A DNA stretch of 41,879 nt from Pseudomonadota bacterium. GTDB lineage: Bacteria; Pseudomonadota; Gammaproteobacteria; Steroidobacterales; Steroidobacteraceae. A model generated the notes under the pieces. That model worked only from the letters and a program-made list of their open reading frames with translations, did no database searches and was not told the origin of the DNA. The stretch lies in the NCBI GenBank assembly GCA_025355105.1, contig JANYAE010000072.1, positions 1-41,879 on the forward strand, written 5' to 3'. Shown piece after piece: positions 34,454 to 40,702 of the stretch (the stretch's first letter is position 1; each line of letters starts with the position of its first letter). The translations under genes were made by a program, and so were the position numbers.

Positions 34454-34805
34454 TCAGGGTTCGCTGGCGCCTGCGACGGCAAACGTCTCCTCCGATAGCA
34501 ACCTCGTCCCATCCGGCTGTCGTCGAAAGACCGGCAGCCAGCGTTCGTGGGTTCGAACGGACGATCCACCCGCCTGCGACGTCCGCAGGCATGACTCATG
34601 CCCGCAGGTGACCGCCATTTCGCCGAGCTCCAGGATCCCGTCGTAGCTACCGGCGCAATGATAACGCGCCTGTGCAACATCGCCAGCCATCGCCGCCGCG
34701 ATGGCGGCGCGCCCACGATCTGACCCCAATCTCGCGGCGGGGCACACGTCGCGGCAATTCCAGGCGCGTCGCCGGTGCTGAAGTGGGCGTACCACCGACA
34801 CGGAA
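34454..34805 (-). pseudogene. frame-disrupted NTF2-like (YybH/SnoaL-type) gene
   Basis: In one frame (about 34704-34805) GEFPCRWYAHFSTGDAPGIAATCAP resembles the N-terminal helix of YybH/DUF4440-type proteins. The adjacent frame (34454-34690) gives GDVAQARYHCAGSYDGILELGEMAVTCGH and THERWLPVFRRQPDGTRLLSEETFAV, the matching C-terminal sheet. A single-base shift near 34700-34740 would join them. A 78-residue product from ATG 34690 is possible. The apparent signal peptide at 34923 is a translation of the attC and is not part of the gene. Confidence 0.45.
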
Positions 34806-34870
34806 ATTCGCCGGCCCGGGCCGGCGTGCGGCCAGGGGTTGCGGCACCTGTGGCTATACTGCCGACGATG

Positions 34871-34955
34871 GCCGTCGCGACGAGTAGTGCGGGCACGGCA
34901 AGCTTCTTGTCGATGGGCGTCATCGTTCACGACCGCGCCAACCGACTGTTCGATG
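34871..34955 (-). repeat. decayed attC site
   Basis: The right half GTTCACGACCGCGCCAACCG is close to the family consensus (GTTCACGGCCGCTCCAACCG). The left half (about 34871-34895) is strongly decayed. Length 85 bp, the family size. The small membrane-protein gene ends just right of it (stop 34967-34969). Confidence 0.5.
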
Positions 34956-34966
34956 TCACCGCATAA

Positions 34967-35233
34967 CTAGAGGCCGCGCCATCTCGCCAGTATCGCGAGC
35001 ACCGTCGGCACCAGGAACAGCAACGCAAAGACCTGCAGTTCCTCCGCGACACCGTAGCCGGCCCGCGTCACGCCGGTCCACATGTTGAAGGCGCAGATCA
35101 CAAGCCACACGACGACGAACGAAGCGGTCGACTGGACCGGTGCGTTCGGGAAATTGGCCGAAAAGAGTCGCCCCAGAATGGTCGCCGCGGCGAGCAGAAG
35201 CACTCCTACGGCAAGAAATAGCGCGGTTCGCAT
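34967..35233 (-). CDS. small membrane protein (cassette)
   Basis: Protein of 88 residues with three helices: LFLAVGVLLLAAATILGRLF, TASFVVVWLVICAFNMWTGV and ELQVFALLFLVPTVLAILARW. The NMWTGV...GYGVAEEL loop looks conserved in small uncharacterised membrane proteins. Function unknown. Confidence 0.75.
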   Translation of the reverse strand: MRTALFLAVGVLLLAAATILGRLFSANFPNAPVQSTASFVVVWLVICAFNMWTGVTRAGYGVAEELQVFALLFLVPTVLAILARWRGL

Positions 35234-35282
35234 CAGCCTACTCCTGTCGATCGGTCGTGGCGCCGAACCGAGCGTTCGGCGT

Positions 35283-35366
35283 CTCGCGACCAGGTTGGGC
35301 GGCTACCAGCTGCCGCGGTATTCCGGACGCACGATCGTTCACAGCCGCCACGGCCGATCGTAGGGG
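35283..35366 (-). repeat. decayed attC site
   Basis: GCGACCAGGTTGGGCGGC pairs with GCCGCCACGGCCGATCG across about 84 bp. The RYYYAAC and GTT cores are lost, so it is probably not a substrate any longer. The VOC gene stop (35339-35341) is inside the site. Confidence 0.6.
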
Positions 35367-36004
35367 GTCGCCAGCGAGCGCGGTCCGGCGGGAGTGTCGA
35401 TGGTGGCCGCGAGATGCCCCGCGACGCCTGCTTGCAGCGGCGCGACTGAGACGACACCGGCCAACCCGAGCCGCTCAAACAATGAGCTCACGCGAGCCGG
35501 ATCGGAATGGAACGCTTCGAGTCGACGTAGCCGACAGCCGAGATCCTTTAGGCGGCGAGCGGGGTGCACGCCGCTCGGCCATTGGATGAGCGCGGGAACA
35601 ACCCCGTCGAGCGAAGGGCGACCGTTCGGAGGAACTGTGATTCGCCACTCGAATTCCCCGCGGCTCATCGACTCGACGGAGCCCAGGTCCTCCCGCGCCT
35701 CGGCGAGCGAAGCTTCAATATTGTCTGAGCGCGCGACCCATGCGGACAATCGCGGGACGTCAGCCGCGAGGCAGTCGTCGAGCCCAAACCAGCGCGGACG
35801 GCCAGCTGGCGCGGCGGCCGGATTGATAGAGATTACTTCCAGGTAGGTTGTCGCACCGAGACTCAGGAGCAAGTTGTGCGTGCCCATTCGAGTGTGCTCG
35901 CCGCCCTTCTGCAGAGGCACACCAAGAGTCTGCTGCACGTATCGCGCACCTGCCTCGAGCGACGGAGCGGTGACGACGAGATGATCGAACGCGCAATCGC
36001 CCAC
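35339..36004 (-). CDS. VOC-family protein, glyoxalase-like two-module type (cassette)
   Basis: Protein of 221 residues, twice the size of the neighbouring VOC genes. FDHLVVTAPSLEAGARYVQQTLGVPLQKGGEHTRMGTHNLLLSLGATTYLEVISINPAA is the Glyoxalase_3-type start. RRLKDLGCRLRRLEAFHSDPARVSSLFERLGLAGVVSV begins a second half. His near residue 8 and Glu in YLEVIS fit metal ligands. The substrate is unknown. Its C-terminal residues run into the attC. Confidence 0.85.
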   Translation of the reverse strand: MGDCAFDHLVVTAPSLEAGARYVQQTLGVPLQKGGEHTRMGTHNLLLSLGATTYLEVISINPAAAPAGRPRWFGLDDCLAADVPRLSAWVARSDNIEASLAEAREDLGSVESMSRGEFEWRITVPPNGRPSLDGVVPALIQWPSGVHPARRLKDLGCRLRRLEAFHSDPARVSSLFERLGLAGVVSVAPLQAGVAGHLAATIDTPAGPRSLATPYDRPWRL

Positions 36005-36012
36005 GCGTACCC

Positions 36013-36095
36013 CTAAGGCCCCGGTGGAGCGACGTTGCTGCGCGGCCAGGTTCCGGACACCTCATCGTTCACGGCCGCTCCGGGTGACAGCGAGG
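36013..36095 (-). repeat. decayed attC site
   Basis: The right half GTTCACGGCCGCTCCGGGTG keeps the family start; the left half CTAAGGCCCCGGTGGAGCG pairs through GGAGCG/CGCTCC. Cores are mutated (CTAAG, GACAG). Length about 83 bp. Confidence 0.55.
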
Positions 36096-36109
36096 CTGCA
36101 CCGACGCAT

Positions 36110-36496
36110 TCATGCGCCAGCACCGCTGCTGGTCTCCACCCCGAAGCAGTGGCAATACCCGTCGTCGTCCGTTACCAGGAATTCACTCTGACCGTAGTCA
36201 CGATCAGTGATCTCTGAGACCGTGTGGTCGAGCCTTTGCAAGCGCTGTCTCGGTGCGTGGAGGTCGCGGGGAGCCCAGTAGAGCCGAATGCCCTCATAGT
36301 CTCGCGGCTTGATCGGTGAGCCTGCCCGTTGATTGAGCCAAAAGTACAGGTGCTCGTTGCGGACCATGCAGGCCGTGAGTTTGTCGCCCTGCCGCGTCGC
36401 GCGATCCATCGTGAGACCCAGACCCTCAACCCAAAAGCGGAGGCTCTTCTCAAGATCCGCGCTTGGGATAACTGGAATGCACGAGTCCACCTGCAC
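36110..36496 (-). CDS. VOC-family, bleomycin-resistance-type protein (cassette)
   Basis: Protein of 128 residues from GTG 36496, 17 nt after a GTTAGGC core. SCIPVIPSADLEKSLRFWVEGLGL and NEHLYFWLNQRAG...IRLYWAPRDLHAPRQRLQRLDHTVSEITDRDYGQSEFLVTDDDGYCHCFG follow the bleomycin-resistance/dihydroxybiphenyl-type VOC layout (aromatic-rich middle, YGQ...DDDGY end). It could bind a drug or metabolite; untested. Confidence 0.85.
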   Translation of the reverse strand: MQVDSCIPVIPSADLEKSLRFWVEGLGLTMDRATRQGDKLTACMVRNEHLYFWLNQRAGSPIKPRDYEGIRLYWAPRDLHAPRQRLQRLDHTVSEITDRDYGQSEFLVTDDDGYCHCFGVETSSGAGA

Positions 36497-36512
36497 CGAG
36501 GCCTCCCGTTCC

Positions 36513-36603
36513 GCCTAACGTCTGAGTCGACCGGCAACGCGCTGCGGACCGCGCTTCGCCCTCATTTCGATCTCGGCCAAGCAGGGCTCACCGCACGTTA
36601 CCG
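36513..36603 (-). repeat. attC site, one core intact
   Basis: GCCTAAC (36513-36519) is a perfect core. TAACGTCTGAG pairs with CTCACCGCACGTTA, whose GTTACCG (36597-36603) is the other core. Length 91 bp. The intervening bases do not match the main family, so its origin may differ. Confidence 0.5.
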
Positions 36604-36652
36604 CTCGCACGAAGCGTCAGGCCGCAGTTCGCGCCGTGAGTGCCGAGCCTGC

Positions 36653-37039
36653 TCATTGACCTTCAGGCGGCTGCCATAGCTCGACCTTGTTTCCCTCTGG
36701 ATCGATGGCCCAGGCAAACTTCCCGTACTCGGATTCGTCAATCTTCTCGAGCACGTTGCAGCCCTCGGCCTTCAAGACCTTGACCAAGGCGTGGAGGTCT
36801 TCCACTCGGTAGTTGACCATGAAGGGAGCCGTGCTCGGGGCGAAGTGATCACCTTCTTCCGGACCGATGGACCAGACGGTTGTCCCAGCGACCGGCTTGC
36901 CCCCGGCGTCAGTCCAGGTAAAGGCCGTTCCGCCCCAGGATTGGACGTCGATTCCCAGGTGCCGTTTGTACCAAGCCCGCAACGATTGCGCATCCTTGGC
37001 CTTGAAGAAGATGCCGCCAATGCCAGTGACTCGCTTCAT
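36653..37039 (-). CDS. VOC-family protein, CfaB/lactoylglutathione-like (cassette)
   Basis: Protein of 128 residues with GGAG upstream of the ATG. VTGIGGIFFKAKDAQSLRAWYKRHLGIDVQSWGGTAFTW is the first module; FMVNYRVEDLHALVKVLKAEGCNVLEKIDESEYGKFAWAIDPEGNKVELWQPP gives the second, with the terminal Glu ligand. This family is common on plasmids and in integrons. Substrate unknown. Confidence 0.87.
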   Translation of the reverse strand: MKRVTGIGGIFFKAKDAQSLRAWYKRHLGIDVQSWGGTAFTWTDAGGKPVAGTTVWSIGPEEGDHFAPSTAPFMVNYRVEDLHALVKVLKAEGCNVLEKIDESEYGKFAWAIDPEGNKVELWQPPEGQ

Positions 37040-37085
37040 GTCAACTCCAGTGCGCGGTGGTGGCGAGCGAAAGGTTTCTTCTGCG

Positions 37086-37168
37086 GCCTAGCGACCACGT
37101 TGAGTGGCTGTCAGCTGCAGCCGTCTGCGAGGCACTTTGTTGTTCACGGCCGCTCCAACCGATAGTGC
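37086..37168 (-). repeat. attC site with altered crossover core
   Basis: Halves GCGACCACGTTGAGTGGC and ACGGCCGCTCCAACCGATAG pair well. The minus-sense crossover core reads GCTAGGC instead of GTTAGGC, and the other core is CCGCACT, so integrase cleavage is doubtful. Length 83 bp. Confidence 0.7.
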
Positions 37169-37179
37169 GGACGGGCCAT

Positions 37180-37380
37180 TCAGATTGCGTAGGCACCGGC
37201 CAAGAGGTAGCCGGCGGCTATGAACATAGCGCCGACGCCGAGCCAAAACGGCGGCTGGGCATTGCTTCGCACGGAGGCGCGGCGGCTTGCAATGGTTCTT
37301 CCCCGGAGCAACTTCGCAATTCCCGTCCCGGTGAGGGCGGGGCCGAACACAACAAAGCTGATGCTTGTGAAGTGGTTCAC
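37180..37380 (-). CDS. 66-residue membrane protein (cassette)
   Basis: GTG 37380 gives 66 residues: ISFVVFGPALTGTGIAKLLRG and FWLGVGAMFIAAGYLLAGAYAI are two helices. The frame can be extended to 37422, but that part is the translated attC and is rejected. No family recognised. Confidence 0.55.
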   Translation of the reverse strand: MNHFTSISFVVFGPALTGTGIAKLLRGRTIASRRASVRSNAQPPFWLGVGAMFIAAGYLLAGAYAI

Positions 37381-37391
37381 GGCGCCGGCTC

Positions 37392-37473
37392 GGCCAACGA
37401 CTAGATTGAGCGGCCACACCACGTCGCGGCAATTGGACCAAGTTGCCCCTCACGACCGCCCGAATTGTCAGGA
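37392..37473 (-). repeat. attC site
   Basis: Core GGCCAAC (37392-37398) and GTCAGGA (37467-37473); the left arm GACTAGATTGAGCGGCC is close to the family, the right arm CACGACCGCCCGAATT less so. Length 82 bp. Confidence 0.6.
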
Positions 37474-37536
37474 CAACCGCGTTTCGATGCCAGACAGGAA
37501 CCGCTCGGAATGCACTTGAGCTGATTCCTTGACAAT

Positions 37537-38088
37537 TCAGTGCGACGACACGGGGACCCGAAGATACTGCTGTAGCATCCTAACAACTTCATCGGCTTCG
37601 GCATCGCTCGGTCCGTCGTCGCCCGCCGATGTTGATGTTAAGTGCTCGAGCCACGCCGGGTCACCGAGCTCCGTTTTCCAGATCGAAAACAGGACAAACT
37701 CGTCCTTGCCCTCGGTAAGCCCCAGCGCGATCAGAAAGAACGCCGCGGACGCGCTTGGGGACATGCCCAGCGTGACGAACCCCCACAAGCCGAAGCCTGG
37801 CAGCTCCTGCGCCCGGAGAATGATGCGATCAATCTGTTCGAATGCGTAGACGCAGGTCTGCCGTCTGACCCAGAAGCGCCGCGTAACGATCGCTACCGAC
37901 CGCCGCGATCGATCCACCGTGACGTGGCGGTCGTATGAGAACAGAAGCATCGCACGCGCCACCCACGGCGTGCGGCCGCAAAGCCGATCACCCTGAACAT
38001 CCAGCTTGGGCGCTATCAAGAGCCAGTGCACGTGCCGAGGATAGCGAACTGTCGACGGCTCGGCGACCCTCCGATCAGCTGCCGCCAT
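37537..38088 (-). CDS. hypothetical protein (cassette)
   Basis: Up to 183 residues from ATG 38088; because that ATG lies in a decayed attC, a GTG at 38031 (164 residues) may be the true start. HWLLIAPKLDVQGDRLCGRTPWVARAMLLFSYDRHVTVDRSRRSVAIVTRRFW is a beta-rich region, LGMSPSASAAFFLIALGL a hydrophobic stretch. The C-terminus is acidic (DDGPSDAEADEVV). A possible membrane-linked PH-like or cyclophilin-unrelated fold; no family recognised. Confidence 0.6.
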   Translation of the reverse strand: MAAADRRVAEPSTVRYPRHVHWLLIAPKLDVQGDRLCGRTPWVARAMLLFSYDRHVTVDRSRRSVAIVTRRFWVRRQTCVYAFEQIDRIILRAQELPGFGLWGFVTLGMSPSASAAFFLIALGLTEGKDEFVLFSIWKTELGDPAWLEHLTSTSAGDDGPSDAEADEVVRMLQQYLRVPVSSH

Positions 38089-38136
38089 CTGAGCGCCACC
38101 TGAACGCCCACGGCCGCTCCAACCGATAGCCAGGCG
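38051..38136 (-). repeat. partly decayed attC site
   Basis: The right half ACGGCCGCTCCAACCGATAG (38110-38129) is identical to the family consensus, followed by CCAGGC where GTTAGGC is expected. The left half (about 38051-38085) is recognisable only through GGCGACC and the spacing. About 86 bp. Confidence 0.55.
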
Positions 38137-38225
38137 TCCGCGACTGTGTTGGCTTGGTTCTGGCTGGCGCCGGCATCGCTGGCGCGGCTCTGAATCCGCC
38201 GGCCGACGAACGGAGCAATCGCAGC

Positions 38226-38549
38226 TTACAAGGGGTCAACTAGAACGGCGGTTCCATAGCTTAGGACTTCCGCGGCACCCACCATGGGGCCGGTGTCATA
38301 GCGAATTCCGACGACGGCGTTGGCTCCGAGCTGTCTGGCGTGCGAGAGCATCAGTTGGAACGATTCCTCGCGAGCCGATTCGCAGAGATCTGAAAAGATA
38401 CCGGCGCGACCTCCAAACAGCGTCCGCAGCGAGCCGGCAATGGTCATCGGGAGCGACCGGGTCCGCACGGTTATGCCGCGCACGACGCCGAGAGACTTCG
38501 AAACTCGAAATCCGGGAATATCAAAGGTCGTGCTTGTATGCATGGTCAT
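38226..38549 (-). CDS. YbjQ-family heavy-metal-binding protein (cassette)
   Basis: Protein of 107 residues. FRVSKSLGVVRGITVRTRSLPMTIAGSLRTLFGGRAGIFSDLCESAREESFQLMLSHARQLGANAVVGIRYDT is the YbjQ signature, with the GxNAVVGIRYD strand. The family forms pentamers and is annotated as metal-binding; the role is unproven. It is complete and likely mobile with its attC. Confidence 0.87.
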   Translation of the reverse strand: MTMHTSTTFDIPGFRVSKSLGVVRGITVRTRSLPMTIAGSLRTLFGGRAGIFSDLCESAREESFQLMLSHARQLGANAVVGIRYDTGPMVGAAEVLSYGTAVLVDPL

Positions 38550-38602
38550 TCCATTTCAGTGTGTCGCGAACTCCCGCCCACTGGCGACGCGAAACGGGCC
38601 GC

Positions 38603-38688
38603 GCATAACGGCCAAGTTGAGCGGCCATGCGATACGGCCATCTTCGAGTCACTTTATCAGTCACGGCCGCTCCAACCGATAATTAGGC
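38603..38688 (-). repeat. attC site, well preserved
   Basis: Cores GCATAAC (38603-38609) and ATTAGGC (38682-38688). Arms CCAAGTTGAGCGGCC and GGCCGCTCCAACCGATA pair with one extra base in L'' (minus sense). Length 86 bp. Confidence 0.85.
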
Positions 38689-39047
38689 GCCGAAGGGTTG
38701 CGGGTGATGGCGACATTTCGCAACGTTCGGTTGTGTTCTACGGACAGAACCATCGGGTCACACCGCAAAATAGCAACTTGCTCCGGTGTCAGATTCGCCG
38801 CAACCCAGCCTCTCGCGTATGGAGGGGTCTTACTTTCAAAATGATATCGGCCGGCAAGACTTGCCGCCGCCGTTTCTGGCGCGCCCTTTCGTAGATAAAC
38901 CATGTAGCCAGGGTCGGCATTTTCGAATTGCCCCACGAGGGGAACGGGGTCCGCACAAGGGGGAACTAGGGTTGGCGGTCCGCCCGCGCACGCCGAGATT
39001 GCCAACGTAGCGCCGATTCCGAAGGTAACGCCGCGTGTTCGTGTCAC
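38661..39047 (-). CDS. lipoprotein with inhibitor-I9-like domain (cassette)
   Basis: Protein of 128 residues with a lipoprotein signal (lipobox AISAC at residue 20). The body GQFENADPGYMVYLRKGAPETAAASLAGRYHF and LTPEQVAILRCDPMVLSVEHN resembles the peptidase-inhibitor I9/propeptide fold (strand-helix-strand with LRxxPxVxxVE). It could be a periplasmic protease inhibitor. The last residues (NYRLERP-stop) are encoded by the attC stem itself. Confidence 0.7.
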   Translation of the reverse strand: MTRTRGVTFGIGATLAISACAGGPPTLVPPCADPVPLVGQFENADPGYMVYLRKGAPETAAASLAGRYHFESKTPPYARGWVAANLTPEQVAILRCDPMVLSVEHNRTLRNVAITRNPSAPNYRLERP

Positions 39048-39051
39048 AGGC

Positions 39052-39175
39052 GCCTAACGCCCGCGCTCAGCGGCGCCCCGTACACGCCTTACCAGCGAGG
39101 CGCGCCCAAACTTGTTTGCCGCGCGCGCCGAGCACTTTGCCGCGGATGGAAGCGTCCGCTGTAGCGTAGTTAGCC
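39052..39175 (-). repeat. attC site of the long class
   Basis: Core GCCTAAC (39052-39058) and GTTAGCC (39169-39175). Arms CGCTCAGCGG and CCGCTGTAGCG pair, with one extra base in L'' (minus sense). 124 bp, clearly longer than the 86-bp family and with different arms. Confidence 0.75.
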
Positions 39176-39188
39176 GACATAGCTCTAC

Positions 39189-39521
39189 TCAGTGCTCCTG
39201 TCTGTTTCCCGCGGTCAGCCAGCCGTCGCATTCTGCACCAGAGGGGCGGCACAGCGCATTTAGCTCGCCTTGGCACCCCACCACACCCTCGTGAGTTGCG
39301 AGCATCGTTCGCGCGCAAAGGAGACTGACGGAGTGATCTTCGTCGTCGACGTAGAGCCTCGGCTCATAGCCGAGGACGGCAATGCGTTCAGCCAAAGACT
39401 GGGCGACCTGGAGCGACGGCGCAGCGACTGTGTACTCGATGAGCATCGGTTGGGTCATGTCTGCGCCGTTCGAAGCGACTTGGCGGAGGACCTGACCATC
39501 GGTGTCATCAGGGTACTGCAT
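39189..39521 (-). CDS. RraB-type regulator of ribonuclease E (cassette)
   Basis: ATG 39521 gives 110 residues, about 10 nt after the attC core. YPDDTDGQVLRQVASNGADMTQPMLIEYTVAAPSLQVAQSLAERIAVLGYEPRLYVDDEDHSVSLLCARTMLATHEGVVGCQGELNALCRPSGAECDGW follows the RraB layout (acidic N-terminus with DD-x-G, then TxTM-x-x-T and GG-x-x-DGW-like end). RraB binds RNase E and inhibits part of mRNA decay. As a cassette gene it could change RNA turnover in the host. A shorter start at ATG 39458 is possible. Confidence 0.8.
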   Translation of the reverse strand: MQYPDDTDGQVLRQVASNGADMTQPMLIEYTVAAPSLQVAQSLAERIAVLGYEPRLYVDDEDHSVSLLCARTMLATHEGVVGCQGELNALCRPSGAECDGWLTAGNRQEH

Positions 39522-40064
39522 GCCTATGTCGGCTAACGCTCGCGTTGAGCGGCCGCGCGCCGAGCGCCGCTGCGCGTCGCGAGTGCACAATATACCCGGA
39601 CGCTCGCGACGCGCACGCACTGACCTCTCGCGGTCCGTTCGAACGCGTTGTTTGGCGACATCTGGTATCTCCTTCTTGGGCGGCACAAGTAGCCTGACAG
39701 CCACGCAGCCACCCACTGCCATGAGTGCAGCAACAATTCCCGCGCGCTCAAGTAGCTGCGTCGGGCGATACACCGCAAGGCCAGCTAGCACGCCGAGGCC
39801 CGCAAGTAAGGGTGGACCGCCAAGTGCCAGGGCCAGAAATCCTCGTGCGCGAGGTCGAAAGTCGCCGGACAGTGCGCAGCCGACCAGCCCAACAATGAAG
39901 GCGCATACGGATGCGACGCTGAGCTCGCCAACGTGAAACAGGGGACCAGGATTAGCCAGGCGCACCATTGGCCACAGCACGAGACCATTGAAAATGGCTG
40001 CTCCGCCAAAGATGCAGGCAGTGGCGACGCCGGCAGGAATTCTAAGGGAACCGGCGGTCGGCAC
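39189..40064 (-). CDS. membrane-protein ORF fused in frame through attC to the RraB gene
   Basis: From GTG 40064 the frame encodes four helices in the first 136 residues (ATACIFGGAAIFNGLVLW, VASVCAFIVGLVGCALSG, FLALALGGPPLLAGLGVLAGL, IVAALMAVGGCVAVRLLV). It then runs without a stop through the attC at 39531-39656 (Arg-rich linker) and continues in the RraB frame, 291 codons in all. The membrane part alone has no family I recognise. Either it ends at no natural stop, or a fusion protein with a membrane-tethered RraB is made. RraB is also listed separately. Confidence 0.5.
   Translation of the reverse strand: MPTAGSLRIPAGVATACIFGGAAIFNGLVLWPMVRLANPGPLFHVGELSVASVCAFIVGLVGCALSGDFRPRARGFLALALGGPPLLAGLGVLAGLAVYRPTQLLERAGIVAALMAVGGCVAVRLLVPPKKEIPDVAKQRVRTDRERSVRARRERPGILCTRDAQRRSARGRSTRALADIGMQYPDDTDGQVLRQVASNGADMTQPMLIEYTVAAPSLQVAQSLAERIAVLGYEPRLYVDDEDHSVSLLCARTMLATHEGVVGCQGELNALCRPSGAECDGWLTAGNRQEH
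39531..39656 (-). repeat. attC site of the long class with inner hairpin
   Basis: Core GGCTAAC (39531-39537) and GTTTGGC (39650-39656). Arms GCGTTGAGCGG and CCGTTCGAACGC pair with one extra base in L'' (minus sense). Inside, a perfect 13-bp stem TGCGCGTCGCGAG / CTCGCGACGCGCA (39571-39583, 39603-39615) forms the terminal structure. 126 bp, similar in size to Vibrio repeats. Confidence 0.75.
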
Positions 40065-40072
40065 TGGATTTC

Positions 40073-40158
40073 GCCTAACGACCAGGTTGAGCGGCCGAGG
40101 TAGTCGGCCATATTCGAGGCAGCTTATGGGTCACGGCCGCTCGAACCGATAGTTAGCT
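40073..40158 (-). repeat. attC site, near perfect
   Basis: Cores GCCTAAC (40073-40079) and GTTAGCT (40152-40158). Arms GACCAGGTTGAGCGGCC and GGCCGCTCGAACCGATA form the stem, with one extra base in L''. 86 bp. It follows the stop of the BrnA gene (40160) by 1 nt. Confidence 0.9.
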
Positions 40159-40159
40159 T

Positions 40160-40411
40160 TCAGTCTTGAGCCGCAAGCTCCTCCCGAACGATACGTCGAA
40201 CGACATCGCGAGTCATCGGCTCTTCCGCTACCCCAAGGTGCGCGTTCAGAGCCTCGTTAATAAGGGTCTGGTACCCGCGTCCGGTCCGATCCGACAGCGC
40301 CTTGAATCGCGCGATTACGGCATCGTCGAGAAAGATGGTGATACGGGTCTTCCCTTTGGTAGAGAGCACCGCGCCGCGTTTCGCTTTGGAAAAGTCATAT
40401 TCCTTCTTCAT
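40160..40411 (-). CDS. brnA: BrnA antitoxin (cassette)
   Basis: Protein of 83 residues from ATG 40411 (an upstream ATG at 40465 adds 18, inside brnT). KEYDFSKAKRGAVLSTKGKTRITIFLDDAVIARFKALSDRTGRGYQTLINEALNAHL is the BrnA ribbon-helix-helix pattern. It binds and neutralises BrnT and represses the operon. It overlaps the end of brnT by 17 nt, so synthesis is coupled. Confidence 0.87.
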   Translation of the reverse strand: MKKEYDFSKAKRGAVLSTKGKTRITIFLDDAVIARFKALSDRTGRGYQTLINEALNAHLGVAEEPMTRDVVRRIVREELAAQD

Positions 40412-40667
40412 AGGTTCGCCGCTCTTTCGGTGTGGCTTTTCGAACAGAGATATATCGAACATCATCGTCGCGGCATGAGAAGACTACGACCATTAACGAT
40501 CCGAACGCGTTCAGGCCGATCGATACGAATCGGCGTTCGGAGTCGACCGCCTCATCTTCGGCCGTAAGGGCAAGTGGGTCATTCAGTACCCCGTCGCCGT
40601 CCGAAAGTGGAACGCCGTGTTTCCTCAGATTCGCCGCATTCTTCTTCGGATCGAAGGTGGGGCTCAT
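40395..40667 (-). CDS. brnT: BrnT RNase toxin (cassette)
   Basis: ATG 40667 gives 90 residues. FDPKKNAANLRKHGVPLSDGDGVLNDPLALTAEDEAVDSERRFVSIGLNAFGSLMVVVFSCRDDDVRYISVRKATPKERRTYEEG matches BrnT (RelE-like RNase): KHG near the N-terminus, RF-x-x-IG, VV(F)-x-x-R and ISxRKATxxERRxYE, with the catalytic Arg/Lys residues conserved. Frame extension to 40784 runs into the half attC and is rejected. Confidence 0.88.
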   Translation of the reverse strand: MSPTFDPKKNAANLRKHGVPLSDGDGVLNDPLALTAEDEAVDSERRFVSIGLNAFGSLMVVVFSCRDDDVRYISVRKATPKERRTYEEGI

Positions 40668-40673
40668 ACAGAT

Positions 40674-40702
40674 AGTATATGCATGGTATGCATATACTTC
40701 AA
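40674..40702 (-). promoter_or_regulatory. brnTA promoter/operator, leaderless
   Basis: TTGAAG (40697-40702), 17-nt spacer, TATACT (40674-40679), then 6 nt to the ATG at 40667. The transcript should start at or next to the start codon. A perfect inverted repeat AGTATATGCAT-GGT-ATGCATATACT (40674-40684, 40688-40698) covers the -10 box and spacer, the position expected for BrnA autorepression. Confidence 0.75.

Noticed and set aside
39533-39778. Minus-strand frame containing MSPNNAFERTARG
   Set aside because: Translation of the attC stem; no domain, different frame from the membrane gene.
39785-40111. Minus-strand frame beginning MADYLGRSTWSL
   Set aside because: GRSTWSL is a translated attC arm; the frame overlaps the membrane gene.
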